64,000 nt of DNA from Paraburkholderia sp. BL10I2N1 (lineage in GTDB: Bacteria > Pseudomonadota > Gammaproteobacteria > Burkholderiales > Burkholderiaceae). The notes under the pieces are model-generated. The model saw nothing but the letters and a program-made list of their open reading frames with translations. It was not told where the DNA came from and made no database searches. Location of the stretch: positions 682,001 to 746,000 of the forward strand of contig NZ_SNWA01000001.1 in NCBI RefSeq assembly GCF_004361815.1, in the 5' to 3' direction. Position numbers and translations under genes: made by a program. Of this stretch, positions 43,518 through 53,643 are shown piece by piece (position 1 is the first letter of the stretch; each line of letters opens with the position of its first letter).

Positions 43518-44585
43518 TCATGCTCCGGCGCACGCAACCCTGCGCGCGATCGCCAGATACTGCTCGGCCGTGTCATTCAGCGTGAGCCCCTTCAGTGCCC
43601 GCTCGACGCGCGGCTGCCGCAGCGCGTTCAGGAAGGCCTGCGCATAGGCGCTCGTATCGGCGGTATCGACCAGTTGCACGCCCGGAAAGTCGCGCGCGAA
43701 CGCAAATGCCTCGATGGTGCTCGCAACAACCGGAATCCCCGTCGCCAGCGCTTCGAGAAACGCAATACTGTGCCCCTCAGAGAGCGAAGGCATCGCGAAC
43801 ACACTTGAGTCGCTCAGGAGCCGCGAAATGTCGGACCGCGGCCCATCCACGATGGCACGGTCTTCGAGTCCGAGCTCCCGTACAAGATCCTGTACCTGTG
43901 CGAAATAGGCGGAATCTTCAATCACGCCGATCAACAGCAGGCGCACGTCGGCAATCCTTTTGGTTACCTCGGCAAACGCACGCACTGTCTGGAGCTGGTT
44001 CTTGATCGCGTTATAGCGTCCGATCTGCACGATCTGCGGCGCCCTGCTCCAGTTTTCGGCACTTGTCGTGCAAACGAAGCGCGTCGTGTCGACACCGTTC
44101 GGGATCACCTGCATCAGCGGATGCCTGCCGATCGTCGCCACGTACTCTTTCACGCTGGTCTCGGAAACGCCAATCACCGCTCTGGCACGGCGCGACAACA
44201 ACCTCTCGACGCAGCGAAACAGCGATCGTTCAAAGTCATTCACGGCCGAGTGCATCACGTAGATGACCGGCACACGAGTGGGCAACGCACGCGCGTAAAA
44301 CGCGGGGATCGTCGCGTGCGCGATCAGCACGTCCGGTTTGAACTGACGAATCACCTTATACAGGTGCCACAACTTGCCGACGTTGCTGGGCATCCGCTCG
44401 GGAAACACGCAAGCAATTTCGTGGGTCTCGAGCTCAGCCCGCAGCTGGGCAAAATCGTCCTGCTGTGGCAGCAACGACGTCAGGCCCACCGTGTCGCCGT
44501 GATTGCGCTGATGAATGGCAAGATCCTTTGCCAACACTTCGGCGCCCGAGAGACGGGGCGCCCATACCAGATGAAGAATTCGCAT
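43518..44585 (-). CDS. GT4-family glycosyltransferase
   Basis: A 355-residue GT-B fold glycosyltransferase. The N-terminal MRILHLVWAPRLSGAEVLAKDLAIH is typical of the acceptor domain. The donor domain contains VIPNGVDTTRF, QIGRYNAIKNQLQTVRAFAE, and the EX7E-type signature PSLSEGHSIAFLEALATGIPVVAS. It would add a sugar to a lipid-linked repeat unit. The start at 44585 overlaps the flippase stop (TGATG). Confidence 0.92.
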   Translation of the reverse strand: MRILHLVWAPRLSGAEVLAKDLAIHQRNHGDTVGLTSLLPQQDDFAQLRAELETHEIACVFPERMPSNVGKLWHLYKVIRQFKPDVLIAHATIPAFYARALPTRVPVIYVMHSAVNDFERSLFRCVERLLSRRARAVIGVSETSVKEYVATIGRHPLMQVIPNGVDTTRFVCTTSAENWSRAPQIVQIGRYNAIKNQLQTVRAFAEVTKRIADVRLLLIGVIEDSAYFAQVQDLVRELGLEDRAIVDGPRSDISRLLSDSSVFAMPSLSEGHSIAFLEALATGIPVVASTIEAFAFARDFPGVQLVDTADTSAYAQAFLNALRQPRVERALKGLTLNDTAEQYLAIARRVACAGA

Positions 44586-45832
44586 CACAGCCTCGTCACG
44601 ATTCGATAGATCATCCAGCCGGCGCTGGCGGCGAGGCCTGCAGTCATGGCCCACGCCACACCCGTCACGCCCCACCAGTGCGTGGCTGGCGGCACCACGA
44701 TGACAAGCACGATGACCTGCAGTACCGACGCCTGTGTGGCCGCCTTCGGCACGCCGGTCGCGCGCAGATAGGCCACCAGCATCGCGATCAGCGCACCAAT
44801 GGCCATATTGATGACAAGTATCCTGAATAGCGGCACCGCTGACGTCCACGCCGGTCCCAGCACCAGCATGAAGAGCGGCAGAGCCGTCATTCGCAGCACC
44901 AGTACGATGACGACGAGCCCGATGGAGACCAGGGCGAAATACCACGCAAAGAGTTTCGCCGCCGAGCCATCTTCCCTGCGATGATGCTCGGAGAACGTCG
45001 GAAAGAGGTATTGGGACAGGGCGATCGCCCCGTCCGCGAGTAACATCTGCGCGAATTTGGACGACATCTGATAGGCACCGAGCGCCGCGGTGCCTATCAG
45101 CTTCGCCACCAGTACCTTGTCGAACTGGTTCAGCAGCAGATTCACGACACTGCCCGCCCAGATCCAGCGGCTAAAGTTGACGTAGTGCCCGATGCCGTGC
45201 CATGCAAAACGCACGGGCGGCCTCGGGCCCATCGACAGCCACGTCAACGCCGTCTTCAGTGTCTCGCCGATAACCAGCCCGATCAGCACTGCATAGGCAC
45301 CCGCGCCGCTCCATGCGCACACGAGGCCAACCGCACAATCCGCAAAAGCAGCCGAAGTCTCGACGCCGGCAAGTTGCTGAAAACGCCTCTCACGCTGGAT
45401 CATGAAATAGGCGGGTGAAGCAAGACCGCGTATCAGCGGCAGCGCGGCGGCCAGTTGCAACAGCGCCAGCGATCCGCCGAGATGGAATTGCGCGTTCATC
45501 AGCGGCGCAAGCGCGACTATCAGCAGCGCGATCAGGATGCCGCGCCCAGTCAGCATGGTCCAGACCGCCCCCAGTTCGGAGCGGGTCGGTATGCTCTTCG
45601 CCTGGACCACGGCCTGAGCGAGGCCTGTGTCGCTCAACGCTTCCGCGATCGCCACCGCGAGCAAGGCCACGCTGACGTTGCCAATCGCCTCCGGGCCCAG
45701 CATGCGGCCAATCGCGAGAAATTTCACGGCCGCCAGCCCGCGCACGACCGCCTGCTGGAGCAGCACCCAGGTCGCTGCACTGCCATGGAAGGCTGGCCTT
45801 ATCGCCACAAGCGGAACCCTGATCGATCTCAC
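44585..45832 (-). CDS. Wzx-like oligosaccharide flippase
   Basis: An integral membrane protein of 415 residues with about 12-14 hydrophobic helices and the MATE/MVF pattern of polysaccharide exporters (LLQQAVVRGLAAVKFLAIGRMLGPEAIGNVSVALLAVAIAEAL; KVLVAKLIGTAALGAYQMSSKFAQML). It would move the lipid-linked repeat unit across the inner membrane. The GTG at 45832 is chosen because a GGAGG site sits 6 bases upstream; no ATG is near. It overlaps the downstream glycosyltransferase start. Confidence 0.85.
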   Translation of the reverse strand: MRSIRVPLVAIRPAFHGSAATWVLLQQAVVRGLAAVKFLAIGRMLGPEAIGNVSVALLAVAIAEALSDTGLAQAVVQAKSIPTRSELGAVWTMLTGRGILIALLIVALAPLMNAQFHLGGSLALLQLAAALPLIRGLASPAYFMIQRERRFQQLAGVETSAAFADCAVGLVCAWSGAGAYAVLIGLVIGETLKTALTWLSMGPRPPVRFAWHGIGHYVNFSRWIWAGSVVNLLLNQFDKVLVAKLIGTAALGAYQMSSKFAQMLLADGAIALSQYLFPTFSEHHRREDGSAAKLFAWYFALVSIGLVVIVLVLRMTALPLFMLVLGPAWTSAVPLFRILVINMAIGALIAMLVAYLRATGVPKAATQASVLQVIVLVIVVPPATHWWGVTGVAWAMTAGLAASAGWMIYRIVTRL

Positions 45833-45964
45833 CGATGCCCTCCGTTGCGCTGCACCACCCAATGCTCGAAACGGTAACGCGGCCAGTTATGCCAGGACAG
45901 CCATCACATAGCCGATATCGGCCCAACACGGCACCGCGAAAATTTTTTTCGCTACCTTGGGACC

Positions 45965-47152
45965 ATGGCACAAGACACTCTCCTGATCGTCGAACCCGAC
46001 TTCTCCGGACATCGGTGGCGCTACGCCGAATGGGCCGCGCACGCGTGCATCGAAGCGGGATACCCCTGTCTGCTTGTCACCGCGTCGGAGAATGCGGCGC
46101 ATCCTCTGGCGCGACGCATTAACGCGGCCAACCTGCCGCGCCTGAAGATAGCGTTTGTCGATCCGCCCGCGAAGATGATTTGCACCGGTCGCGGCGCGCT
46201 CAGCTATCTGCGCTTCTTCCAGTATTTCCGGCATGTCCATCAAACAATCAGCCGGGAGCGCGGTGTGGCGTTTATCGTCATCCCGTACGTCGATTATTTC
46301 TTTTACGTCCTGCCTTTTCTCGGCTCGCCTTTCGGCGCAACGCCATGGGTCGGCATTACGATGCGCGCGTTGTTCCATCATCATCAGATGGGCGTCCGGG
46401 CACCGCGCCGCCCGCTCGTCAACGCCGTCAAGGCAGAGCTGTTTCGTCGCGCGCTCAGGTCTTCCGGAATGAAGACGCTGTTATCGATCGACCCAACCCT
46501 GTGCGACTGGTGCGCCCGCGCGACGGTGCGCCACGGCACGGCGATCGACTATCTGCCTGACCCCTCCCCCGACGTCATTGCCCGCGACCCGAGCGAGGCT
46601 CGCCGCCGGTTGCAGCTCACCGCTGGTAAGCACCTGCTGGTCTACGGCGCCATCACCGATAAAAAAGGCATTCGCGAACTGTTCGACGCGCTATCGCGAC
46701 GACGCGACGCACCCACCGTCATCGTTGCGGGCGAGCAGGACGCGGATATGCGCGCCTACATCGAAGGCGCCGCTGCGCGTTTGACACCCGGTCCCGCGAT
46801 CGTCGACCGCTTCATCACCGAAGACTTCGAACAGGATCTGTTCGCGGCCTGCGACGCGATCTGGCTCGGATACAAGGGCCACTATGGAATGAGCGGCGTA
46901 CTGGTACAGGCCTACCGGTTCAAAAAACCTGTCATCGCCACCGCCGACGGCCTGATTGGCTGGTTCTGCAGGAACGGCGAAATGGGCCCGGTCATCGCCG
47001 ACCTTTCCAGCGACACAATCAACCATGCTGTGGATCAACTGTTCCCGCACGGACCGGCGACGCCTTCTATCGCTGCCGTGTCCGCCACCCATCTGCTGGC
47101 GCAAAACACGCTGAGCCAATTCAAGAAGACCTTGCAGCTCGCGATCGCCTAG
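45965..47152 (+). CDS. Glycosyltransferase (GT4-like)
   Basis: A 395-residue protein with GT-B features: LLIVEPDFSGHRWRYAEWAA at the N-terminus, and LLVYGAITDKKGIRELFDALSRR plus FITEDFEQDLFAACDAIWLGYKGHYGMSGVLVQAYRFKKPVIAT at the donor domain. In the donor domain the usual EGF-ALE-like signature reads YKGHYGMSGVLVQA, so it is divergent. It is divergent from the flippase gene and starts a rightward pair with the polymerase/ligase. Confidence 0.86.
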   Translation: MAQDTLLIVEPDFSGHRWRYAEWAAHACIEAGYPCLLVTASENAAHPLARRINAANLPRLKIAFVDPPAKMICTGRGALSYLRFFQYFRHVHQTISRERGVAFIVIPYVDYFFYVLPFLGSPFGATPWVGITMRALFHHHQMGVRAPRRPLVNAVKAELFRRALRSSGMKTLLSIDPTLCDWCARATVRHGTAIDYLPDPSPDVIARDPSEARRRLQLTAGKHLLVYGAITDKKGIRELFDALSRRRDAPTVIVAGEQDADMRAYIEGAAARLTPGPAIVDRFITEDFEQDLFAACDAIWLGYKGHYGMSGVLVQAYRFKKPVIATADGLIGWFCRNGEMGPVIADLSSDTINHAVDQLFPHGPATPSIAAVSATHLLAQNTLSQFKKTLQLAIA

Positions 47153-47178
47153 CCCCTGAAGAAAAGAGATAGACGCTC

Positions 47179-48537
47179 ATGCGCAATCGTTACGCGATCA
47201 TCTGGGTATGGCTGTTCCTGATTCCCCTGGCGGTCGACTACAAGGGCGAGGAGTCCGCCAGCCATCTTGCGCAGGTCCTGCTGGCGGTGCCGGCAATATT
47301 TGCCGGAATGGTGCTGGTGCTGATCGGCCCGCGCTTCACCGGCCACTCCCGCGTGCGCACGGTAGTCACCGCAGCGCTATGTCTGACCCTATTCGGCAGC
47401 CTCGTGCCAGAGCTGGTGCAACACAACGACCCCGGCAACTACATGCGCGTGCTGCTGCCATTCGTGCTGTTCCTGCTCGGCTATCGGGTCGCCTGCAGTG
47501 CATGGGATGCAAAGCGGATCGGGCAAATCGAACGCGTCCTCTACTATGCAATGTCGATCTCGCTGGTCTACAGCTTCGTCAACGGCATGCTCGGAAGCGG
47601 CGACCTGGAGACCGTGAGGTTTCGCATCGTGTCGGCGACCCTGCTCGGTCTGCAAGCCATGTTGCTACACGAATTCGTGCTCTCCAGACGAGTCACCAAA
47701 ATGACGCTGATGCTATTCATCGGCACCGTCATGGTGGAGTTGTTAAGCGTGACGCGCAGTCTCGTGGTTGGCACGGTCCTGCTCTTTTGTTATGCGACCT
47801 GGCTGGGTGCCCCGTCAGTCCGGCATCTCATCAAGGCGGGTGTGCGAGCGGTGATCGTCGCAGCGATGATAGGCAGCACGGCGGTCGCCGTTTCGATGAT
47901 GTTTCCGGAGGTCGCTGCACATTGGACGCAACGTGTGTTCGCGGCGAAGATGACCCGCTCCGGCATGGACCCGACCACCGTCACACGTCTCGCGGAACTG
48001 AAGGACCAGTATGACCAGGTGACGTCGTCGACGACCTCACTGCTGCTCGGCATGGGCTATGGACACTATTATCGCTACTCTCCCGTCTATCTTTGGGCGC
48101 TCGAGGGACAGATAACCAAACGCGATTTCTATGCGATCCACGACTGGGGAGCGGGCCACAACTTCTGGGGGTACCAGTTGTTCGCCGGGGGCCTGATGTT
48201 CGGCCTTGGGCTGCCTGTCGCGGTCCTTTATGCGACCTGGTGTGGCACCGTGTCCTATCGACGCTGGCGTCGTCTGGCCCCCGACATGCCCTTCCTGCCG
48301 GTCATGGGACGCTCGCTGCTGATGGTTGCGAGCCTGCTGGCCATGTCCATCGGAGGCAATCCGTTAGGGCCGCGTTTCTCCGGGCTGGTCTTTGGCGTGG
48401 CCCTCGGCTTGCTGGTCGGCAGCCACGCCCGACTGTCACAGCAAGCCCCTGCGAAAGCAATCCGTTCCATCGCCCCGGCGACGCCGGCCGCTGCGCAGCC
48501 AATGCTGCTCCCCGGTACGCGGATCAAGGGCGCCTGA
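47179..48537 (+). CDS. O-antigen polymerase/ligase-like membrane protein (Wzy/WaaL type)
   Basis: A 452-residue protein with about 10-12 membrane helices and a large periplasmic loop in the C-terminal half (about residues 255-315; LKDQYDQVTSSTTSLLLGMGYGHYYRYSPVY). The motif HNFWGYQLFAGGLMFGLGL matches the Wzy_C/ligase domain. It probably polymerises the repeat units or attaches the polymer. Sequence alone does not separate polymerase from ligase. Confidence 0.82.
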   Translation: MRNRYAIIWVWLFLIPLAVDYKGEESASHLAQVLLAVPAIFAGMVLVLIGPRFTGHSRVRTVVTAALCLTLFGSLVPELVQHNDPGNYMRVLLPFVLFLLGYRVACSAWDAKRIGQIERVLYYAMSISLVYSFVNGMLGSGDLETVRFRIVSATLLGLQAMLLHEFVLSRRVTKMTLMLFIGTVMVELLSVTRSLVVGTVLLFCYATWLGAPSVRHLIKAGVRAVIVAAMIGSTAVAVSMMFPEVAAHWTQRVFAAKMTRSGMDPTTVTRLAELKDQYDQVTSSTTSLLLGMGYGHYYRYSPVYLWALEGQITKRDFYAIHDWGAGHNFWGYQLFAGGLMFGLGLPVAVLYATWCGTVSYRRWRRLAPDMPFLPVMGRSLLMVASLLAMSIGGNPLGPRFSGLVFGVALGLLVGSHARLSQQAPAKAIRSIAPATPAAAQPMLLPGTRIKGA

Positions 48538-48555
48538 TGACGCGAGGCTCGCCAG

Positions 48556-49680
48556 TCAGGGGACAGCCAGCTTGTGCCGCTGCGACACGATGGCCTTCGC
48601 CAGTGCCATGAAAGGCCGCTCGATCAGGTGGAAGCTGAGCGTCGCCACCACGATGGAGCCGCAGAGCGCGATCAGCATCACCCACGCAAGCGGCAGCGAG
48701 GCGTTGAGCAATTTGATCGCCGCAATCAGAATCGGTATGTGCCACAGGTAAAGGCTGTACGAGATGTCGCCAAAGAAGCGCGCGACGTTGATTCTGAGCA
48801 GACGTCCAGCGTTCGCTGAGTTGATCGCGGCGAGCATCAGCACGGTGGCGGCGAAACCTTGCAGACATTCGACGACGCTGCCGATCCAGAAGGGCGTCGT
48901 TGGGCTGGTTCGCAGATAGTAGATGGTGAGGAAAGCTGCCACCGCTACGGCGCGTCTGAACGCGACGCGCTTTGCAAGAAACCACTCGCTTAGCACTTGA
49001 CGGTGCGTCGCCAGGAGAATGCCAAAGACAAACACGGGCACATATTCGACCGTGCCGGCAATGCTCGGCGCGATGCCATCCAGCAGTATCGCCAGTGGCA
49101 CCATCGTCAGGGTGACGGGGATCACGAGCGGAAGCGCCCGTCTCGACGCAAATGCGACCAGCAGCGGAAAAATGATCGAGATGCGCATCTCGTGAACCAG
49201 CGACCAGACCACCGGATTCACGCGCTCGGTATCGAATGACCCGATCAGTAACAGATGGCTCATCACCACATCGAGAGTCGGCGCGGGTTGTTGCGCCGAC
49301 TCGTGATACCAGACGCTCAGGCCAGCATCGTTGAAGCCGGGCAATGCACTTGCCATCACACAGGCCGTGACGATAGCCAACCAGTAGGCTGGCAGGATGC
49401 GCAGGATTCGCCTGACCAGATAGTTGCCGTAGGACATCCTGCGCCCCCCCAGGAACGCCTGTGAGAGGACGAATCCGCTGAGCGCAAAGAACAGGAGAAC
49501 GGACCCGTGTCCCCCGAGGAGCACGTGCAACGGCGTGTATTTCAGCAAGACAGAAAGCCAGCCGCTGTGCAACGTGACACCGCTGTAGAACTGCGGCAGG
49601 ACAATCAGAAAATGCGTACTGACCACGATCAGTGCGGCGATGCCACGAAGCGAATGCAGCTCGGCGTAATTGGTCTTCAC
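48556..49680 (-). CDS. Acyltransferase 3 family membrane protein (polysaccharide O-acyltransferase)
   Basis: A 374-residue protein with about 10 membrane helices. The N-terminal ELHSLRGIAALIVVSTHFLIVLP contains the RG and conserved His of acyltransferase 3 (OafA-like) enzymes. LVRRILRILPAYWLAIV carries the Arg/Pro motif. It ends in SFHLIERPFMALAKAI, also conserved. It would acetylate or otherwise acylate the polymer in the inner membrane. It is convergent with the polymerase gene. Confidence 0.9.
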   Translation of the reverse strand: MKTNYAELHSLRGIAALIVVSTHFLIVLPQFYSGVTLHSGWLSVLLKYTPLHVLLGGHGSVLLFFALSGFVLSQAFLGGRRMSYGNYLVRRILRILPAYWLAIVTACVMASALPGFNDAGLSVWYHESAQQPAPTLDVVMSHLLLIGSFDTERVNPVVWSLVHEMRISIIFPLLVAFASRRALPLVIPVTLTMVPLAILLDGIAPSIAGTVEYVPVFVFGILLATHRQVLSEWFLAKRVAFRRAVAVAAFLTIYYLRTSPTTPFWIGSVVECLQGFAATVLMLAAINSANAGRLLRINVARFFGDISYSLYLWHIPILIAAIKLLNASLPLAWVMLIALCGSIVVATLSFHLIERPFMALAKAIVSQRHKLAVP

Positions 49681-50076
49681 GTTGCCCCCTCCCCGTTAAA
49701 TCGATATTACGGGCGGGGATCCGGCGTCTCCTGCACGCGGCGGTTACAAGCTAAGGTTCGTCGGCAGGATGCTTGCACGGTTCGCCGTTCTTCATCCAGC
49801 AGTCTTTCCATCGTCTGCTGCAGGGTCTATCGTTGTAGATAAATTTGCGTGACTTCCCGATACGCTGTTCGCTCCGCAAGCCGCTGCACATGCAATGAAT
49901 CGACGCTGGTCGCCCAGCTGGTCTGTCCATCGCCGCCCAGGACGGTGCCGGGTTGCCCTGGCTCGCGACCACCTTTAGAAGGTGAGTCGTGTCAGGGTGT
50001 TCGTGCCTGCCAGGACATCGCGCCAGGCGTTGCCCTCGACCTTGTCTTCTGATGTCCTCCACTTCAGCCAGCCGCC
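49681..50076. other. Gap between divergent acyltransferase and glycoside hydrolase genes
   Basis: A 396-bp divergent gap likely containing both promoters. A relatively AT-rich segment (TTGTAGATAAATTTGCG, near 49834-49850) is the best place for one. I see no gene, RNA or clear palindrome. Confidence 0.45.
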
Positions 50077-52125
50077 ATGAGAAACCATGCGCCCCCACAC
50101 CGAGACGACGCAGCACCTGAGACGCTCCTCGAGCAAACCGCCCGCGCACTGGTAGCAATCGTGCTTCAACTGACGCTTGTGATCACAGCGGCCGCCAGCC
50201 CACCCGGCGGCGACGGCAACAGCGGCAGCACATCGGTTTCGTCCCCCACATCCGGCCGTTCCATGGCCGTCGCAACGGCAATGACGACGGCGAGCGGGGC
50301 CGCCTCGTCCGCCCACGCGCTCCTCTGCGGCAGCCCTTCAGCGCCCGCGAGTACGGCGGCACCCGGCGATCCGATCGAAGCGGATACCCCCGGCAGCGAC
50401 GGAACGCGCATGTTCCCGGCCGGCCAGCCGTTCATGCTGACGTTCACGACGCGCGCGAGAGCGAACGATACGCTCGTCTGGCAAATCGCCGACGCGTGGA
50501 GCAACGTGCAGGCATCCGGACAGTTCGCCGTGTCGGGCGGTGCGCAGGCCGTGTCGCTCCGTTGCGTATCGACGCTGGCCGGTTACTTCGCGATTTCGGC
50601 CACCTTGCGTTCGGCCGGCGGAACCCTTCCGTCGCGCGGCACACGGCCCGCAGACATCGCCACTTTCGGAGTGCTGCCTGATCTGGCCGGCACGCTGCCA
50701 GCGCCCAGCTATCCGCACCAGGATCTGCACCGTTTTGGTGGGCAAGGTGCCGCTTTCCTGCTCCCCGGAGAGCACTGCTGCCCGGGCGATGGCTACCGGC
50801 CCCTCTATACGGACCTCGGCCTGACATGGGTCAACGACAACCGCAACTGGTATCTGATGGAGCCCAATGGCCCGAACACCTTCGACCCGGCCACATACCC
50901 ACTCGCGCGATATTTCAGGCAAGGCGACCTGCTCCGCCTGATCCAGCTCGACGGCATCCCTGCATGGGCGAGTCCCACCGGCACCGCGACCCACAGTTAT
51001 GCCCCGACTTCGCTGTCCCGTTACCAGGACTTCATGAGACGCGTCGGCCAGGAATCCAGCAAGACGCGCAACCGGTACTTCCCCGCCCAGTCGAGGAATT
51101 ACTACCAGGTGACGTGGGAGCCAGACTACGGCAGCGGTCTACCCTGGCGCGATAGTGATGCCAGTTTCGTCGCAATGTATCGGGCGACGTGGCAAGGGAT
51201 TCATGCCGGCGACCCCAACGCACTGGTGATGGGAACGACCAATGCGACAGTCTCCGCGAATACCCAGTGGCTGCAGCGCCTCGCGCAACTCGGCATCGCG
51301 CAGTATCTCGATGGCGTAACGGTTCATGGCTACTACGACGTGGGCACTTCGCCGTCGCATCCGCCCGAGCGACTCGTCGGCAATAGCGCCCCAGGCATGG
51401 CCGCGCTGGCGCTACCGGCGTCGATGCGCGCATTGCGTCGGCAGATCACCGACATGCTCAAGCCCGGTGCGCGGCTCTTCGTGACCGAAACCGGAATCAG
51501 CTACGACCTCGGCTCGGCTTACGGCTCGACCTATCCGACGGCCAACGTTCTGTACGCGCATGGCGCAGTCGTCGTCCGCACGCACCTGATCCTGCTCGGA
51601 GAAGGTGCGGACGTGACCTATCTGTTCTTCGCGGCTGACTTTCCGGTGCAGGTCGGCTACGGACTCTTCTTCGATCTCGTCGGCCCTCAAGGCGGCGCGG
51701 CCGGGTCGACGTCGGTCAGTCCCAAGCCCGCGGCGCTCGCGGCTGCGGCGATGACGCGTATCATCGACGGCACGAATACGCTAGGCCCCGTCAATGCCAC
51801 GCCAGCGGGCGTCTATGCCTATGCGTTCCAGCAGTTGAACGGCGGCAAGGTAATCACCGCGGCCTGGGCGCATAGCAATGCGGTATGGAACGCGAGCGCA
51901 GGCTTCAGCGCTGCCTACCAGGTGGGATACAAGCTGCAAGTCGATGCGCCCGGCACCTCCGGCCAGGTCAGCGTGCTTGACATAATGGGCAATGCGTCGA
52001 GCGTCGGTTACAGCAATGGCGTCGTCGCGCTGACGCTGAGCGAAACGCCGATCTACGTGATCTCGAGAAACGCGGCGGTTGTCAAGGCGAACGTCACAAC
52101 ACCCACTGGGTACGTTGCCCAGTAA
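50077..52125 (+). CDS. Exported GH39/PslG-like glycoside hydrolase
   Basis: A 682-residue protein. The N-terminal 100 residues hold a hydrophobic export segment (LVAIVLQLTLVITAAAS) and a Ser/Thr/Ala/Gly-rich linker. A beta-sandwich-like region and a TIM-barrel catalytic domain follow (about residues 220-580). Probable catalytic residues are the acid/base Glu348 (VTWEPDYGS) and the nucleophile Glu471 (LFVTETGISYDL). The overall arrangement recalls PslG, an endoglycosidase of exopolysaccharide synthesis. It probably trims the polymer made by the neighbouring enzymes. The N-terminal start could be later because the linker is poorly conserved in composition. Confidence 0.82.
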   Translation: MRNHAPPHRDDAAPETLLEQTARALVAIVLQLTLVITAAASPPGGDGNSGSTSVSSPTSGRSMAVATAMTTASGAASSAHALLCGSPSAPASTAAPGDPIEADTPGSDGTRMFPAGQPFMLTFTTRARANDTLVWQIADAWSNVQASGQFAVSGGAQAVSLRCVSTLAGYFAISATLRSAGGTLPSRGTRPADIATFGVLPDLAGTLPAPSYPHQDLHRFGGQGAAFLLPGEHCCPGDGYRPLYTDLGLTWVNDNRNWYLMEPNGPNTFDPATYPLARYFRQGDLLRLIQLDGIPAWASPTGTATHSYAPTSLSRYQDFMRRVGQESSKTRNRYFPAQSRNYYQVTWEPDYGSGLPWRDSDASFVAMYRATWQGIHAGDPNALVMGTTNATVSANTQWLQRLAQLGIAQYLDGVTVHGYYDVGTSPSHPPERLVGNSAPGMAALALPASMRALRRQITDMLKPGARLFVTETGISYDLGSAYGSTYPTANVLYAHGAVVVRTHLILLGEGADVTYLFFAADFPVQVGYGLFFDLVGPQGGAAGSTSVSPKPAALAAAAMTRIIDGTNTLGPVNATPAGVYAYAFQQLNGGKVITAAWAHSNAVWNASAGFSAAYQVGYKLQVDAPGTSGQVSVLDIMGNASSVGYSNGVVALTLSETPIYVISRNAAVVKANVTTPTGYVAQ

Positions 52126-52426
52126 CCTTGTCCTGATGCGCACAGAGTCAGGCGCAAATTTCCCGGCGCAACTGTGAACCACCACCGCTTGCGGACATGT
52201 CACGCCCAAACTGTCCTGGCGCTGAATGACGCCCGGCGGCATGCCTCGCGGTTCCGCCGGCACATTTCTGCTTGAGATATGGTTGGCTCATCGACCATTG
52301 CGTGATGCTGTCCTACCCGGCCACCTATAGTCCCGAACCGAATCTGATCGCAATCATCTGGAGCCTGTCAGATACCTCTGGCGACGCTTCGTCACACGGC
52401 CCCAGGAAACCATCGACACCAAAATT
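52126..52426. other. Gap between convergent glycoside hydrolase and methyltransferase genes
   Basis: A 301-bp gap with no gene or RNA that I can support, and no obvious terminator hairpin with a T-run. Confidence 0.45.
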
Positions 52427-53116
52427 CTAGGCGGCCTTCACCTCATCGAATTTCAGATCAACTTCCCGCAAATAGTGAGTGCGATGTTCGCCCGGCTTCC
52501 AGCATTCGACACCGAGGCTGTTACCCCACCTCTCCTCATTCTCTACTTCTCGAAACCTGGAGTCGGGAGAGTCGCCCAAAAAAGCCCTTCTGATACCTAC
52601 GAACCCCGCTCGTTCAAGCTCCGGTTCGATCGATTTGTAGTCCCACATCCAGAGATGCTGGGAGTTCCCGAGCCACGAAGCGATGAAACCCTTCAGGCTA
52701 CGAGCGCGCCCCTCGTGACCGAGGAAAGTTTCACGCATAAATACCAGAGCTGCATCGTTTGACGGACTACTGACGTACTGTTTTGCGAGGTACTCCAGAT
52801 CCGGCAGTACGAGGCGGAATGTCCCACCATGTCGCAATACTGCATACGTGTTTTTCAAGGCCGCCCTGAAGCCATCAAGCGGCAGATGTTCCAGAACATG
52901 CGAACAATAGACTCCATCGCATGATTCCGGTTCGATCGGGAGGCCCTTCACGATGTCGCCATACTCCACGTTCTCCGGGAAGCGCATCGCATTTCTCGTA
53001 TACAGCGAGCCAACGAGTGGCAAGCGCTCAAAGCGCAACGTAGGCGAAGCATCAAAATTTCGCCATCCATGTGGTGCGGACCAACCGCAGCCATATTGAA
53101 TATACTGATTTTTCAT
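52427..53116 (-). CDS. Class I SAM-dependent methyltransferase
   Basis: A 229-residue protein of the Methyltransf_11 type with the motif IQYGCGWSAPHGWRNFDASP (a shortened SAM motif I in YGCG) and GVYCSHVLEHLPLDGFRAALKNTYAVLRHGGTFRLVLPDLEYL (motifs II-III). It is similar in style to methyltransferases in lipopolysaccharide and exopolysaccharide loci that methylate sugars. The substrate is unknown. No close partner gene lies immediately next to it. Confidence 0.88.
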   Translation of the reverse strand: MKNQYIQYGCGWSAPHGWRNFDASPTLRFERLPLVGSLYTRNAMRFPENVEYGDIVKGLPIEPESCDGVYCSHVLEHLPLDGFRAALKNTYAVLRHGGTFRLVLPDLEYLAKQYVSSPSNDAALVFMRETFLGHEGRARSLKGFIASWLGNSQHLWMWDYKSIEPELERAGFVGIRRAFLGDSPDSRFREVENEERWGNSLGVECWKPGEHRTHYLREVDLKFDEVKAA

Positions 53117-53643
53117 CTTGATGATCGTGATCGTGAGCTTAAGTAAAGTTGCGACACATGGACGTCTCCCTGGATGGTTGTGACAGCCGCTCCATTGCCG
53201 GATGTCACAACATCGGGCACGATCAAGCCAGCACCGATGTGGGCATTGGCCGCGCGCATCGCATCGCTTCCCGCGTGTTCAATGCGGGCTCGTATCCCCT
53301 CCTCTGGAAATATCCCCGATGTGGCTTCTCAAGTCTCTTGCGTTTGATCATACAGCCGCAGACGTTTTCCGAAGGCCATCCGACCGAATAGAGCGACACA
53401 CTGACGGAAAGTGACCCTATCACCACAGTGTGGGCAACCCGCAGGTGGTCTCACCCCGGTTCAGTAAACCCTCGTTCTGCTGCATGTTTCGATCGGAACC
53501 GGTGGCGTGCTCGACCGACATACCGCCGATGCCGAATCCATCCAGGCAACAAGAGCGTTCCTTGAAGCAGACGGTCGTAATGGCAAGCGTATCGATCGAT
53601 CGCAACACACGTGAGCGCCGCAAACGCCTCGCAAACAGGGCTC
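53117..53643. other. 527-bp gap upstream of the methyltransferase gene
   Basis: The region is AT-richer than average and contains several short frames without family features. It should hold the methyltransferase promoter (minus strand). No RNA or repeat is evident. Confidence 0.45.
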
